Below, piece by piece: positions 8,982 through 17,342 of a DNA stretch of 53,732 bases. The number at the start of each line of letters is the position of its first letter. Within the stretch, counting starts at the first letter, position 1. The notes below the pieces were generated by a model. The model was not told the DNA's origin. It ran no database searches and saw only the letters and a list, made by a program, of their open reading frames with translations. The position numbers and the translations under genes were made by a program. The DNA is from Planctomycetaceae bacterium (GTDB lineage: Bacteria > Planctomycetota > Planctomycetia > Planctomycetales > Planctomycetaceae): the NCBI GenBank assembly GCA_016795145.1, contig JAEUII010000332.1:1-53732 (forward strand). The letters are read 5' to 3'.

Positions 8982-9148
8982 TGGCTCAGTCTCTGTTTGG
9001 CCGTTTCATGAGAGACTCCTTCGCCTCGAGCTAACTGCTTCTCGGCCTGCTCGATCTTATCGAGGAGATGCAGTCGCTCAATCAGAGCATCAACGTCGAC
9101 GGTCTCAGGCAGGTTAGAAACGACCTGCTCAATTTGACTCTTCTTCAT
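8969..9148 (-). CDS. Antitoxin of the ParE/RelE-type pair
   Basis: 59-residue acidic, helical protein beginning MKKSQIEQVV. The ATG at 9148 is preferred over an in-frame TTG at 9157. It lies directly upstream of and overlaps the ParE-like toxin, the usual antitoxin-first order. The segment KIEQAEKQLARGEGVSHETAKQRLSQWL resembles short antitoxins that accompany RelE/ParE toxins in many bacteria. No ribbon-helix-helix or Phd motif is obvious, so DNA binding and autoregulation are assumed rather than seen. Confidence 0.75.
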   Translation of the reverse strand: MKKSQIEQVVSNLPETVDVDALIERLHLLDKIEQAEKQLARGEGVSHETAKQRLSQWLQ

Positions 9149-9462
9149 ACGGAACAATCTTTCGCAAAACGTGACCGCTGTCTTTCAACGATACCAATTT
9201 GTAGCTCGAACCATCATGGCGAGCGGAGTGTGTTAACGCTCCGGTATGCGATTCGCTTATCTTCTGTCACTCGTTTTTTGTCCGACAATCGCATGGGTAC
9301 CGGTGGGTTGACACCGCACCGCTCGCCATATTTTGTCCAACATCTTTTTGTCAGAACAGTAGAACGCAATCAGGGGACTGACGTCGCCCCGCTCGCCTTT
9401 TTTCGGGGGATCTTTGGCAAGATCCACTACCGTAAATCCGAACTCGTTGGCCTGAGGCCGTA
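9149..9462. repeat. Intergenic gap with dispersed repeats
   Basis: The part next to the antitoxin (9149-9250) should carry the toxin-antitoxin promoter; no clear box is visible. From about 9265 to 9398 the gap is filled by a two-part repeat: CACTCGTTTTTTGTCCGAC, a CGGTGGGTTGACACCGCACC segment, TTTTTGTCAG, and the GACGTC element. No gene is supported. Confidence 0.6.
9365..9398 (+). repeat. Dispersed GACGTC element
   Basis: Full-length copy: CGCAATCAG, then the GGGGACTGACGTCGCCCC core, then GCTCGCC and a T-run. It lies 65 bp beyond the end of the minus-strand isomerase-like gene. Confidence 0.7.
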
Positions 9463-10305
9463 CTAGCCGTGGACTGCTTTCATTGCGGCGCGGGCGACGG
9501 TGTAGCATTCGCGGATGTCGGCAATCGGGTTCTTCTCGTTCTCTTCGTATTCCAGAGACAGCGCGCCGTTGGCTGGGAAGCCTGCTTCCTTCAGCTCTGT
9601 GAAGACCGCTTCAACGTTCAAATGGCCCTTGCCGAGAATCACACCCTTTGTCTGGTCCTTCATCTCCGCGAAGTCCTTCAGGTGAATTCCGAACAGGCGT
9701 CCCTTCAACAGACGAATGACTTCTGTGGAATTCTGCCCCGATCGAATATAGTGGCCAAGGTCCGCACAGGCTCCAATTCGTTCGTCGCGTCCTTCGACGA
9801 CTCGCAGGACATCCGCCGCCTTGTTGTAGCGATGATTTGGTCCGTGATTGTGAATCGCGATACGGATATCAAACTCCTTCACGAGATCGTTCAGGCTGTC
9901 GAACGAATCAAGATCCGGGTCAGCGCTCATGCATGGCACGCCGAGCTTCTTGGCGAATTCGAACATCTTTCGATTTGCAGCAGCATCTTTTGTGAAGCGG
10001 TTCACACCGTGTCCGGAGATCGACATGCCAAGGTCAGCGACCTTTTTCTTCGTCGCGGCGATCACTTCATCAGAAGAATCCAGCGGCAACATTCCGCTGT
10101 AGAATTCTACCTGCTCAAATCCCAAATCCGCGGCATGCTTCAGAGCTTCATCAATCTTGTAGCCGCGCAGTGAATACAGCTGGATGCCAAGCTTGGGTGC
10201 CGTGGCGTCAGCCGCCTGAGCGATTCGAGGCAACACACCGCTGGCGGCGATCGCGGCCAGCAAAGAAGACTTCTGAAGGAAACTACGTCGAGTCTGGTTG
10301 GACAT
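9463..10305 (-). CDS. Tat-exported sugar phosphate isomerase/epimerase-like TIM-barrel protein
   Basis: 280 residues from the ATG at 10305; a GGAG sequence stands seven bases upstream and supports this start over the longer reading frame. The N terminus has a twin-arginine signal (RRSFLQK at residues 6-12) followed by a hydrophobic segment ending IAQAADA, so the protein is probably exported folded. The mature part is an AP-endonuclease-2-like xylose isomerase TIM barrel: LGIQLYSLRG, GFEQVEFYSG, IAIHNHGPNHRYN, IGACADLGHYIRSG, LFGIHLKDFAEM, LSLEYEENEKNP. The His, Asp and Glu residues in those strands are the expected metal ligands. Substrate is unknown; planctomycetes have many such paralogues with roles in sugar or polyol breakdown. 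It follows gspK on the same strand by 105 bp, but its function is probably unrelated. Confidence 0.88.
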   Translation of the reverse strand: MSNQTRRSFLQKSSLLAAIAASGVLPRIAQAADATAPKLGIQLYSLRGYKIDEALKHAADLGFEQVEFYSGMLPLDSSDEVIAATKKKVADLGMSISGHGVNRFTKDAAANRKMFEFAKKLGVPCMSADPDLDSFDSLNDLVKEFDIRIAIHNHGPNHRYNKAADVLRVVEGRDERIGACADLGHYIRSGQNSTEVIRLLKGRLFGIHLKDFAEMKDQTKGVILGKGHLNVEAVFTELKEAGFPANGALSLEYEENEKNPIADIRECYTVARAAMKAVHG

Positions 10306-10410
10306 CAGATGCTCCGAGGAAAAAGGTGGGATACGATGACGTGATTTCCGGATTCTATGGGAGCAGAGCAGCAGGCTCAAATGAGGAGCCGATATGCCGC
10401 AAACGGGCGC

Positions 10411-11982
10411 TCACTCCAGGTCCAGCACCGATAGTTCTCTGCGAAAGAGCAGGGCAGGTGTCGCTGAAGTGCAGTCGACTCGAAACTGAATCACGGATGC
10501 GGGACCTTGTCCGGCAAGTCTGCCAATGGCAAGGCCAGAGAAGACATCTCCTCCCGTAGTGATCCATGGAGCAATCTCACGGAATTCCCCCGGGGTCAGT
10601 AATCCCTGAGTCAACAGCCAGGCGATCGAACGATACTCAGGCCGAAGGTCCCCGGCTTTTGGCTGCTTGTGAAAAATGCTGCGTGCCTGCGATTCTGAGA
10701 CTCCAGGAATCGCTCGCAACACGGCTTCATCAGCCTCATTAATATTGATGCGGCCCATTGCAGGCTTGTCTTCCAGAGTAAACCGTTCCTGCAAGCGCGG
10801 CAACTCACGCGCCAGCGTCGCGGGGTCCGCTGGCCACGGAGAATTGATCACCGTATCGCGTCCGTTGATCAGGATTCGCACATGACCTCCGAACAGATCC
10901 ACGAGCGAACGAAATGTCACCGCAGGTTGAGTCAGCGTCATTCCTGCTCGCACCTGCCCGGCTCCAGTGGCTTCAGCAGAACTCCCATCGTCAGCAAAAC
11001 CAAGCTGTGCGCGCATGCGTTGTCGCGCGGTCTCGAAGCGTTCCAGTTTCCGCTTTTCCAGGTTGTCTCCTTCGTCTGGTCGAATTGCATCCGAATACGT
11101 TGCGCCGTTCATTCGGCAGGCAACGATAAAGAGCGCGGCGTTAGTGCCGAATTCCTGCTGCACGTCATCGAACAGAGAAGCAATGTTTGTCTGATTCAGA
11201 ACGATTCTGGGTCGCCCCAGGGAGTCCAGCGGAGACTCCGCGGAATGCACGGTCAAGTACTGACTCAGACCCAGCTCAAGCTGACCGTCACGATTATCCG
11301 TCGGCCACCGAGCAGCCCCGTCGTCTTCTTCTGCATCCAGAATCGTGTTCTGGTTCTGGTCCTCGCCCCAAAGCAGCTCGCGCGTCATGCCACGGACCTC
11401 GAGCAAATCCGACAGCTGCTCCACGATGCGACGCGGTGCGTCTTCCTTCGCGCCAAGAAAATTGTCCGAAGACAGATCTGAACCAGGCGAGTTCGCCAGC
11501 CATCCAAGCAGTGAGTCGGCAAGAGTGGGCGTCATTCCTGGCAACTGAAGCAAGCGAGTCCGAGTCTCTTCGCGGTGTGCTGAGTCGACATTGAGCGTGT
11601 TCAGGTTCAGACGCGAAGATTCATTGATGACCCCATGCGTCATCGTCCCTGTGCGGTTGTTGATTCCGGGGACAACTTCAAACTGCCCATGAAGACCGTC
11701 TGACAGGGTTAATCGTGCGGGCCTTTGCAACTGGTCGCGATGAGCACGAACGGTGGCGAGTTCCAAAGCGGACTCCGCCAGCAGTCGTCGTTGCACCTGC
11801 TGGATTGAGAACTTCCCAGCCGTGTATTCGGTCAGCATTCGATGTGAAAACGAGTACGCGGCAAAGCTGAGCATCATGATGACGACCAGCACCAGAATCA
11901 GCACGAAGCCACGTCGGTCACGAGCCATGCAAGGCGGTGATCGATGCTGCCATTCGGAGTACCGGGCGCTGCTTGAGATCAT
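10411..11982 (-). CDS. gspK: Type II secretion system minor pseudopilin GspK
   Basis: 523 residues from an ATG at 11982 that overlaps the gspJ stop by one base (TGATG), suggesting coupled translation. A second ATG at 11928 would give the more standard short leader MARDRRG. The prepilin peptidase site is RRG|FVLILVLVVIMMLSF, followed by the hydrophobic helix of a pseudopilin. The large GspK insert domain follows, with a helix-hairpin-helix-like segment near the C terminus (RININEADEAVLRAIPGV) typical of T2SSK proteins. GspK caps the pseudopilus tip together with GspI and GspJ, which are encoded immediately upstream. No Glu+5 is seen after the cleavage site, as is usual for GspK. Confidence 0.9.
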   Translation of the reverse strand: MISSSARYSEWQHRSPPCMARDRRGFVLILVLVVIMMLSFAAYSFSHRMLTEYTAGKFSIQQVQRRLLAESALELATVRAHRDQLQRPARLTLSDGLHGQFEVVPGINNRTGTMTHGVINESSRLNLNTLNVDSAHREETRTRLLQLPGMTPTLADSLLGWLANSPGSDLSSDNFLGAKEDAPRRIVEQLSDLLEVRGMTRELLWGEDQNQNTILDAEEDDGAARWPTDNRDGQLELGLSQYLTVHSAESPLDSLGRPRIVLNQTNIASLFDDVQQEFGTNAALFIVACRMNGATYSDAIRPDEGDNLEKRKLERFETARQRMRAQLGFADDGSSAEATGAGQVRAGMTLTQPAVTFRSLVDLFGGHVRILINGRDTVINSPWPADPATLARELPRLQERFTLEDKPAMGRININEADEAVLRAIPGVSESQARSIFHKQPKAGDLRPEYRSIAWLLTQGLLTPGEFREIAPWITTGGDVFSGLAIGRLAGQGPASVIQFRVDCTSATPALLFRRELSVLDLE

Positions 11983-12812
11983 CACGGACGTGCCTCCGCA
12001 ATGTTCTGGCTGGAAGAGAGACGATTCGACAGGGCAACCACGGACATTCCTGCGACAACGTCGTTACGAACGACTCGCAGCTCCACTGCACGAGGAAGCT
12101 GTCGTTCCTGATGACTGTCCCACGAATCTCGCCAGTTCGCGCCATCGAAGTATCGAAAGCCCAACTGATAGCCCTGAGCCAGCACTTCTGTTTCAAGCGT
12201 GTCGCGCGCGATGCCGGATGTCACTTCAAACGAAGCATGAGCCGGACCTGTTCGGCCCGTGGTCGTTTTCAACCGACGCTCAAAGATTCGAAAACCGTCT
12301 GAGGCAACCGGCACAGCAAGGGATCCCCCGTTCCACCAGACAACATGGTGTCCTGGATCTGCGTCGTTCGTGAGTTGATTTCCCGGGTTGGAGTCAGCCA
12401 TTGAAGGTGGCTGATACTGAGTATGAATGGAGATCCATCGCGATGTCCCGGTGAATTCGATCGGACGCACAGGAGCATCGGCTACGTTCAATTCAGATCG
12501 ATGAAGATTGAGTGACTGTTCAAGCTTTGGACTCGTATCGATTCTTCGGACATCTGAATCGTCAGGAACCAACGGCAGGGCAGGTCGGCACACGGAACGC
12601 ACATCGCGAGCCATCTGGTCCAGCAATGCTCGAACAATCTGCTTTTCGGAAACCTGAGCGTGACTTCGATTCCGCAGCTGACCAAACAAATGCAGACTGG
12701 CCCCGGTTGCGGTCATGAGAAGCCCACACAACGCAAGAGCAAGCAGCAGTTCCAGTAAGGTCATCGCACTGCGGGACTTCTTCCTTTGGCTGTGTCTTCC
12801 AGTCGCTCTCAT
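11982..12812 (-). CDS. gspJ: Type II secretion system pseudopilin GspJ
   Basis: 276 residues. A basic leader ends RSAM and is followed by TLLELLLALALCGLLMTATG, a class III prepilin cleavage region with Glu at position +5 in the helix; the residue before cleavage reads Ala-Met rather than Gly, an unusual leader. The size and the position between gspI and gspK identify GspJ. The start ATG overlaps the gspI stop by four bases (ATGA), and the stop overlaps the gspK start. GspJ is a minor pseudopilin of the tip complex. Confidence 0.85.
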   Translation of the reverse strand: MRATGRHSQRKKSRSAMTLLELLLALALCGLLMTATGASLHLFGQLRNRSHAQVSEKQIVRALLDQMARDVRSVCRPALPLVPDDSDVRRIDTSPKLEQSLNLHRSELNVADAPVRPIEFTGTSRWISIHTQYQPPSMADSNPGNQLTNDADPGHHVVWWNGGSLAVPVASDGFRIFERRLKTTTGRTGPAHASFEVTSGIARDTLETEVLAQGYQLGFRYFDGANWRDSWDSHQERQLPRAVELRVVRNDVVAGMSVVALSNRLSSSQNIAEARP

Positions 12813-13264
12813 TTCGCATTCCCCCGAGAAAACTGCGAATGAGTCTTCGTCGAGGCATCGCGATCATCGCGGACCAACCGCACAAGAGAACATCGTGCGG
12901 CCTTTCGTTGCTGGTCAGAATGCTGCACAGTGACGGTGAGTTCGAGCATCCCGGCGACGTTGCTTTGCTGAGTGCCTGAAGTCCACAGCCAAGCCGGATC
13001 ATCCGCGAACGGGCCTCGAGTTCGATTCGTTTCTGCACCGGACAGAATCATATTCAGAACGGATTCACATCGAAGAGCCGCATCCGTTTCGTCCTGCAAT
13101 CGAGTCGCCGCGGTTACGCCAACAGAGACACGCTGACCAAGAGCCGCGAGTGCGCCGGTCAGCAGTACAAAAGCAATCAGAACTTCCAGCAGCGAAAGAC
13201 CAGATCGAGCGCTGGCACTTTGGGCTGTCAGGTGAGCAAGACAATTATCGCGGGAACGAAACAT
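12809..13264 (-). CDS. gspI: Type II secretion system pseudopilin GspI
   Basis: 151 residues from the ATG at 13264 (MFRSRDNCLAHL). The open frame continues upstream to 13645, but that part is antisense to the start of gspF and lacks a family match. The leader SARSG is cleaved before LSLLEVLIAFVLLTGALAAL, which has the Glu+5 of pseudopilins. First gene of the minus-strand gspI-J-K block, with ATGA overlap into gspJ. GspI, J and K form the pseudopilus tip. Confidence 0.85.
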   Translation of the reverse strand: MFRSRDNCLAHLTAQSASARSGLSLLEVLIAFVLLTGALAALGQRVSVGVTAATRLQDETDAALRCESVLNMILSGAETNRTRGPFADDPAWLWTSGTQQSNVAGMLELTVTVQHSDQQRKAARCSLVRLVRDDRDASTKTHSQFSRGNAK

Positions 13265-13503
13265 GTCACTATTGTTTTGGAACAGTGTCGAGCAATCCAA
13301 TTCAAATGAACCGGCAGCTGCACAGGAATCGCAGCCAGCGTCCAAATTTGCAGACAGGGCAAATACGCCAGCGTGTTGTCTCTGAACGACATTTGATGCA
13401 TCTAGGTTGTGTGGAAGACGTCCATGAACGCAGTGAAAGCCAGCTCTGGCGTACAAATCCCACGCGAATCGGACGCGGCATAACGATTGCAGTCCGAGGG
13501 CAC
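13265..13503. promoter_or_regulatory. Divergent regulatory region between gspI and gspF
   Basis: 239 bp separate the divergent starts of the two type II secretion blocks, so promoters for both must lie here. No consensus -35/-10 pair or operator is clear. GAGG a few bases before the gspF ATG is a plausible ribosome binding site. Long ORFs crossing this region on both strands are shadows. Confidence 0.5.
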
Positions 13504-14700
13504 ATGCCACAGTTTGATTACATCGCGATTGATGCCACCGGACGCCGGATTCCCGGAAGTCTGGTGGCAACAGCGCGGGCTGATGCACTCCGGATAATCG
13601 AACAACTGGCGCTGACTCCGCTGTCGCTGAAAGAAAGCCGAGCACGTCGCGCCGCGAGTCGCAGGGCTCGCCCGGCGGCGGTTGCGGCGGCGTTCAGTCT
13701 GCTGGCTGATCAGCTGGAAACCGGGGTTCCGCTCCTCAAGGCTCTGGATGTTCTGGCCCGGCAGTCATCAGACCAGGCTCTTCAGCGAATCCTGAAGGAA
13801 GTGTCGGAAAAGGTGGCCGATGGAACGTCGCTGGCGACAGCATTTGCGGCCTTCCCTGAAGTCTTCGGTTCGCTGGAAACCAGCATTGTGCAGGCGGGTG
13901 AAGAAGGCGGGTTCCTGGAAGATTCTCTCCGACGCCTGGCCTCGGTCCGTGAACGCCATCAGGAAATTCGAGCCAAGCTAATCAGCGTTCTGGCCTATCC
14001 CGTTCTGCTCACTGTCGTGGGTGCGATCGTGGTCACTGGGATGCTGATCTTCTTCGTGCCGAAGTTTGAACCTCTGTTTGATTCCCTGCGTCAGACCGGG
14101 CAGATGCCATGGCCGACTGAGTTGCTGTTGTTCGTCAGTCATACGCTTCAGCAGTGGGGACTTGTCCTTGCTGGCGGCCTGATGGCGATTGTGCTGATGC
14201 TGAAATGGGCGATTCCGCAGGACCATTTTCATGAGTGGAAGGACCAGACCATCGTTCGACTTCGGGGGCTTGGTCCGGTTCTGACGATCTTCGGTGTCTC
14301 ACGCTTCTGTCGAATTCTGGGCACACTTTTGCAGAACGGTGTTCCCATTCTGCGATCCCTGGAGATTGCTCGTCACGCCACCGGCAACCGAGTTCTCAGT
14401 CGCGCCATTGCCGAAGCTTCGGAGAGTATTGCCCGTGGAAAAGCACTGTCTGGGCCATTGGCTGCAAGCGGGCTCTTTACGCCTGACGTGCTGGAGATGC
14501 TGTCCGTCGCGGAGCAATCCAATCGACTGGAACCCGTTTTGCTTCGACTCGCGGACAAACTGGAAACACGCGGCCATCAACGACTGGATGTCCTGATGCG
14601 GCTGCTTGAACCGTTGCTGATGCTGATCCTGGCAGTCATCGTAGGCTTCCTCGTCGTCGCCCTTCTACTGCCCGTCTTCGAAGGCAACGGAATGATGTAA
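13504..14700 (+). CDS. gspF: Type II secretion system inner-membrane platform protein GspF
   Basis: 398 residues from the ATG at 13504 (MPQFDYIAIDATGRR), preceded by GAGGGCAC. The open frame extends back to 13150 but only this start gives the family N terminus. The first T2SSF domain begins near residue 55 (AAAFSLLADQLETGVPLLKAL) and ends in a membrane helix (VLLTVVGAIVVTGMLIFFVP). A second repeat follows (RFCRILGTLLQNGVPILRSL) with a closing membrane helix (LLMLILAVIVGFLVVALLLPVF). Two tandem T2SSF repeats and about 400 residues match GspF/PilC. It anchors the ATPase GspE, whose gene is not in this window. Confidence 0.93.
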   Translation: MPQFDYIAIDATGRRIPGSLVATARADALRIIEQLALTPLSLKESRARRAASRRARPAAVAAAFSLLADQLETGVPLLKALDVLARQSSDQALQRILKEVSEKVADGTSLATAFAAFPEVFGSLETSIVQAGEEGGFLEDSLRRLASVRERHQEIRAKLISVLAYPVLLTVVGAIVVTGMLIFFVPKFEPLFDSLRQTGQMPWPTELLLFVSHTLQQWGLVLAGGLMAIVLMLKWAIPQDHFHEWKDQTIVRLRGLGPVLTIFGVSRFCRILGTLLQNGVPILRSLEIARHATGNRVLSRAIAEASESIARGKALSGPLAASGLFTPDVLEMLSVAEQSNRLEPVLLRLADKLETRGHQRLDVLMRLLEPLLMLILAVIVGFLVVALLLPVFEGNGMM

Positions 14701-14862
14701 AGGCTCTCTCTCACTTCCCCCACCGGGTTCACCAGACTGATTTAGTCAGCCGGAACGCGCTAGCGTCCGGTTTGCGATTTGAAACACAGCAGATCCAACC
14801 GGGAGCTAGCGCTCTGCGGCTGATAACTTGAACTAAAAACAACAACGAACCAAGAACTTGTC
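14701..14862. repeat. gspF-gspG spacer with palindromic repeats
   Basis: The 162-bp spacer contains CCCCCACCGGGTTCACCAG (14718-14734 region), which matches half of the inverted repeat found inside the BatA-like gene near 48394. It also carries two CGCTAGC/GCTAGCG-centred palindromes (GGAACGCGCTAGCGTCCGG at about 14752-14770, and GGGAGCTAGCGCTCTGCGG near 14801) that resemble the GCGCTAGC core of the 104-bp tandem array. No gene is present. Confidence 0.55.
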
Positions 14863-15303
14863 ATGAAAAACAACAATCGTCGCCGCGGCTTTACTCTCAT
14901 GGAAGTCCTCCTGGTGCTCGGCATACTGGGAGTCATCATGGCCATGGTGGTTCCCCGAGTCCTCGGGCGTCAGCAGCATGCAAATGCGGATGCGACGCGA
15001 GTCAGCATCGGAGGACTGTCACAGGCTTTGAAGCTCTACGCGCTCGATCATGCCGGCAGTTTTCCTTCGTCCAGCGAAGGGCTTGAAGTCCTCATCCGTC
15101 AGCCATCCCGCAAAGACGCCTCATGGAAAGGTCCGTACCTCGACAAGATGCCAAAAGACGCCTGGGGAGAAGCTCTGCAGTACCGCTATCCCGGCACCCA
15201 CAATACAGACAGTTTTGATATCAGCTCCGCCGGACCAGATCGACGACATGGTACCGCGGATGATATTGGAAACTGGGAAGAGCGAATGGTCAGTCAGAAT
15301 TAG
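14863..15303 (+). CDS. gspG: Type II secretion system major pseudopilin GspG
   Basis: 146 residues, the usual GspG length. Leader MKNNNRRRG is cleaved before FTLMEVLLVLGILGVIMAMV, with Glu+5. The C-terminal half has the GspG hallmark: KLYALDHAGSFPSSSEGLEVL, KGPYLDKMPKDAWGEALQYRYPG, and the calcium-loop region SAGPDRRHGTADDIGNW. GspG is the main subunit of the pseudopilus that pushes folded exoproteins through the outer-membrane secretin. It follows gspF on the same strand. Confidence 0.95.
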   Translation: MKNNNRRRGFTLMEVLLVLGILGVIMAMVVPRVLGRQQHANADATRVSIGGLSQALKLYALDHAGSFPSSSEGLEVLIRQPSRKDASWKGPYLDKMPKDAWGEALQYRYPGTHNTDSFDISSAGPDRRHGTADDIGNWEERMVSQN

Positions 15304-15320
15304 CACAAAGCCTCGTTCGT

Positions 15321-15815
15321 ATGACACGCTCAAGCAAAGGACCAGAAACACAATTGCAGGCTCGAAGAGGCTTCAGTCTCTTCGAACTGATGCTGGTTCT
15401 GGCTCTGATCAGTGGACTTGCCGGCATCGCAATGCCTGCCGTGATGAAGTGGCAGCGCCGGGCACAACTTGATCGTGCGATCGGCTGCGTTCAGATGTTC
15501 TGTGCGGAGTGCCGTCTGCAGGCCATCCGGTCAGGGCATCCGGTCCGAGTTCAAATGGTTCACGATGGACAGACCATCCAGAGCGATGTGATGGCCGAGA
15601 AGAATGATCAACGGAAAGTTCAGATTCCCGACGGCTACTTTGCTCAGCTCTCGACTGCTGTCACACCAGAAACCACGAACCGGGCTGGCTCTGAAAGCGT
15701 GTTTTTTCCTGACGGAACAGCAGATTCGGTGACGGTTCAGCTGTTTGACAGAAATCACCAGGTATGTGCAACCCTTCACGTGGATGAACTCACGGGAAGC
15801 GTGAGTCTTCGATAG
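15321..15815 (+). CDS. gspH: Type II secretion system pseudopilin GspH
   Basis: 164 residues. The leader QARRG precedes FSLFELMLVLALISGLAGIAM with Glu+5, then a globular domain with AIGCVQMFCAECRLQAIRSGHPVRV and strands ending VCATLHVDELTGSVSLR. Size, position directly after gspG (17-bp gap) and strand-rich C terminus fit GspH. No strong ribosome binding site is visible, so translation may depend on coupling with gspG. Confidence 0.85.
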   Translation: MTRSSKGPETQLQARRGFSLFELMLVLALISGLAGIAMPAVMKWQRRAQLDRAIGCVQMFCAECRLQAIRSGHPVRVQMVHDGQTIQSDVMAEKNDQRKVQIPDGYFAQLSTAVTPETTNRAGSESVFFPDGTADSVTVQLFDRNHQVCATLHVDELTGSVSLR

Positions 15816-15851
15816 ACAAAGACAAAAGCTGTGGTTCGTTTGGGACATCTC

Positions 15852-17324
15852 ATGAAGAATCTGTTCTCCAAATTGCCTGCGTCAGGATCGAGCAGTCGTC
15901 GTCCGCGCGCGAGTGGTTCGTGGACAGTTTTCGACTGGTGTGCAACGGGCATCACACTGGCAAGTGTTGAGGCAAACAACGGAAGCCTGGCACTCAGGAC
16001 TTCTGTGTTCATTGAATGGCCAACAGGACTTGATCCGCTCGCTCAGCCGGACGATTGCGGAGCATGGCTGAAGCTACAGTGTGAGCAACGATCGATCGGT
16101 CTTCGGAACGTCATCCTGCTTCTACCGAGGAACCTCGTTCAGGTTCGACTGCTTTCGTTTCCAGCGGTTTCTGACGCGGAACTTGAAAAGCTCGTCGCCC
16201 TTCAGATGGAAAGTCGAACAGCAACAGGCAGCGACTCGCTGGCATGGGACCTGCTGATTCATCCGCAAGCGGAGGCAGTAGAGCGATTTGTCACCGTGCT
16301 GACGATCACAGAACGATCGTTGAATGCGATCGTCAATTCGATGCGAGCCTCGGGCTGCACTCTCAACGCAGTGACGTGCGGAGATCTCTGCCTCAACCGA
16401 CTGAACATCAACACTCAGACTTCGGCCAAACCAGATGCGGCTTCGACCCAGTTCTTTGTGCTTGCGAATCGCTCCAAGCTGGAAGTACAAGCCGTCCGAA
16501 ACTCGATGCCAGTTGCATCAGCCACGCTGTCTGTCGACCCAAACGACTCGCGTCGCCCCGAACAGCTGGCAAGCCATGTGATCTCACTGGCACACAGACT
16601 GAACGCAGGATTGCCTGAAGTCTGGCGAGCAGATCACATCGGAAACTATCACGTCGCCGGGTGCAATGCCGAACAGCTCGCAGACGCGCTGCACCGTGGC
16701 GGGGCTCAGGCCGAAGTCATCAATCGCGATGAACGTGAGCCACGAATACTGGCCACAGTCGCTGGACTCTACTCTTCGGTCCGACTACCGGACCCGTTGC
16801 GTCCTCAGAGAGAACTCCAGCGTCAGGCCGGCACACGTTCGATGGTTCGCCTGGCCGGTTGTATCGCTGGACTGGCCGTCATTGGTGGCGTGTACATGCA
16901 ATCCGTCATGGCTGATTCGGCTTCAGAACTGGCTCGACTGAAGGCTCAGAGAGATCAACTGGCCGACTATACCAAACGAGGACAGTCGGTCGTTCAAACC
17001 GTCTCGGCCATCAACGCGTGGAAAAATGAAACCCGCGACTGCAGTCAGGAACTTGCGGCCGTGCTCGCATCCATCAACGCTCCGGACGACATCATCCTGA
17101 CTCGTGTGCAGATGGAACATCAAGCCGACGCAGAACCTCCTGTGATACGTCTCGATGGAATGGTGAGATCTTCCGAGGCACTGAAGAGTCTGCATTCTTC
17201 CCTGATGCAAACACCTCAGATCAAGGCGATTCGTCCACAGGGCGTGGAGCCATCTCCTGAAGATGCAGCCCTGCCGATCCAGTTCCGTCTGGAACTTGTT
17301 CTCGCCGAGAAAACTTCAGAGTGA
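15852..17324 (+). CDS. GspL-like assembly platform protein (PilM-like plus PilN-like)
   Basis: 490 residues from the ATG at 15852, preferred over a GTG at 15831 because GGGA lies seven bases upstream. The N-terminal 300 residues resemble the actin-like PilM/GspL cytoplasmic domain (SWTVFDWCATGITLASVEAN, VILLLPRNLVQVRLLSFP, LEKLVALQMESRTA). A single membrane helix near residue 340 (AGCIAGLAVIGGVYMQSVMA) is followed by a short coiled coil and a ferredoxin-like PilN/GspL periplasmic domain (IILTRVQMEHQADAEPPVIRLDG). This order, cytoplasmic PilM then membrane then PilN, is that of GspL, which links the ATPase to the pseudopilus platform. Confidence 0.78.
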   Translation: MKNLFSKLPASGSSSRRPRASGSWTVFDWCATGITLASVEANNGSLALRTSVFIEWPTGLDPLAQPDDCGAWLKLQCEQRSIGLRNVILLLPRNLVQVRLLSFPAVSDAELEKLVALQMESRTATGSDSLAWDLLIHPQAEAVERFVTVLTITERSLNAIVNSMRASGCTLNAVTCGDLCLNRLNINTQTSAKPDAASTQFFVLANRSKLEVQAVRNSMPVASATLSVDPNDSRRPEQLASHVISLAHRLNAGLPEVWRADHIGNYHVAGCNAEQLADALHRGGAQAEVINRDEREPRILATVAGLYSSVRLPDPLRPQRELQRQAGTRSMVRLAGCIAGLAVIGGVYMQSVMADSASELARLKAQRDQLADYTKRGQSVVQTVSAINAWKNETRDCSQELAAVLASINAPDDIILTRVQMEHQADAEPPVIRLDGMVRSSEALKSLHSSLMQTPQIKAIRPQGVEPSPEDAALPIQFRLELVLAEKTSE

Positions 17325-17342
17325 TCTACCAGGACAGTTTGT

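Noticed and set aside
13265..13645. Longer start for gspI reading through the gspF start region
   Set aside because: The upstream part has no pseudopilin features and is antisense to the gspF 5' end; the leader peptide fits the ATG at 13264.
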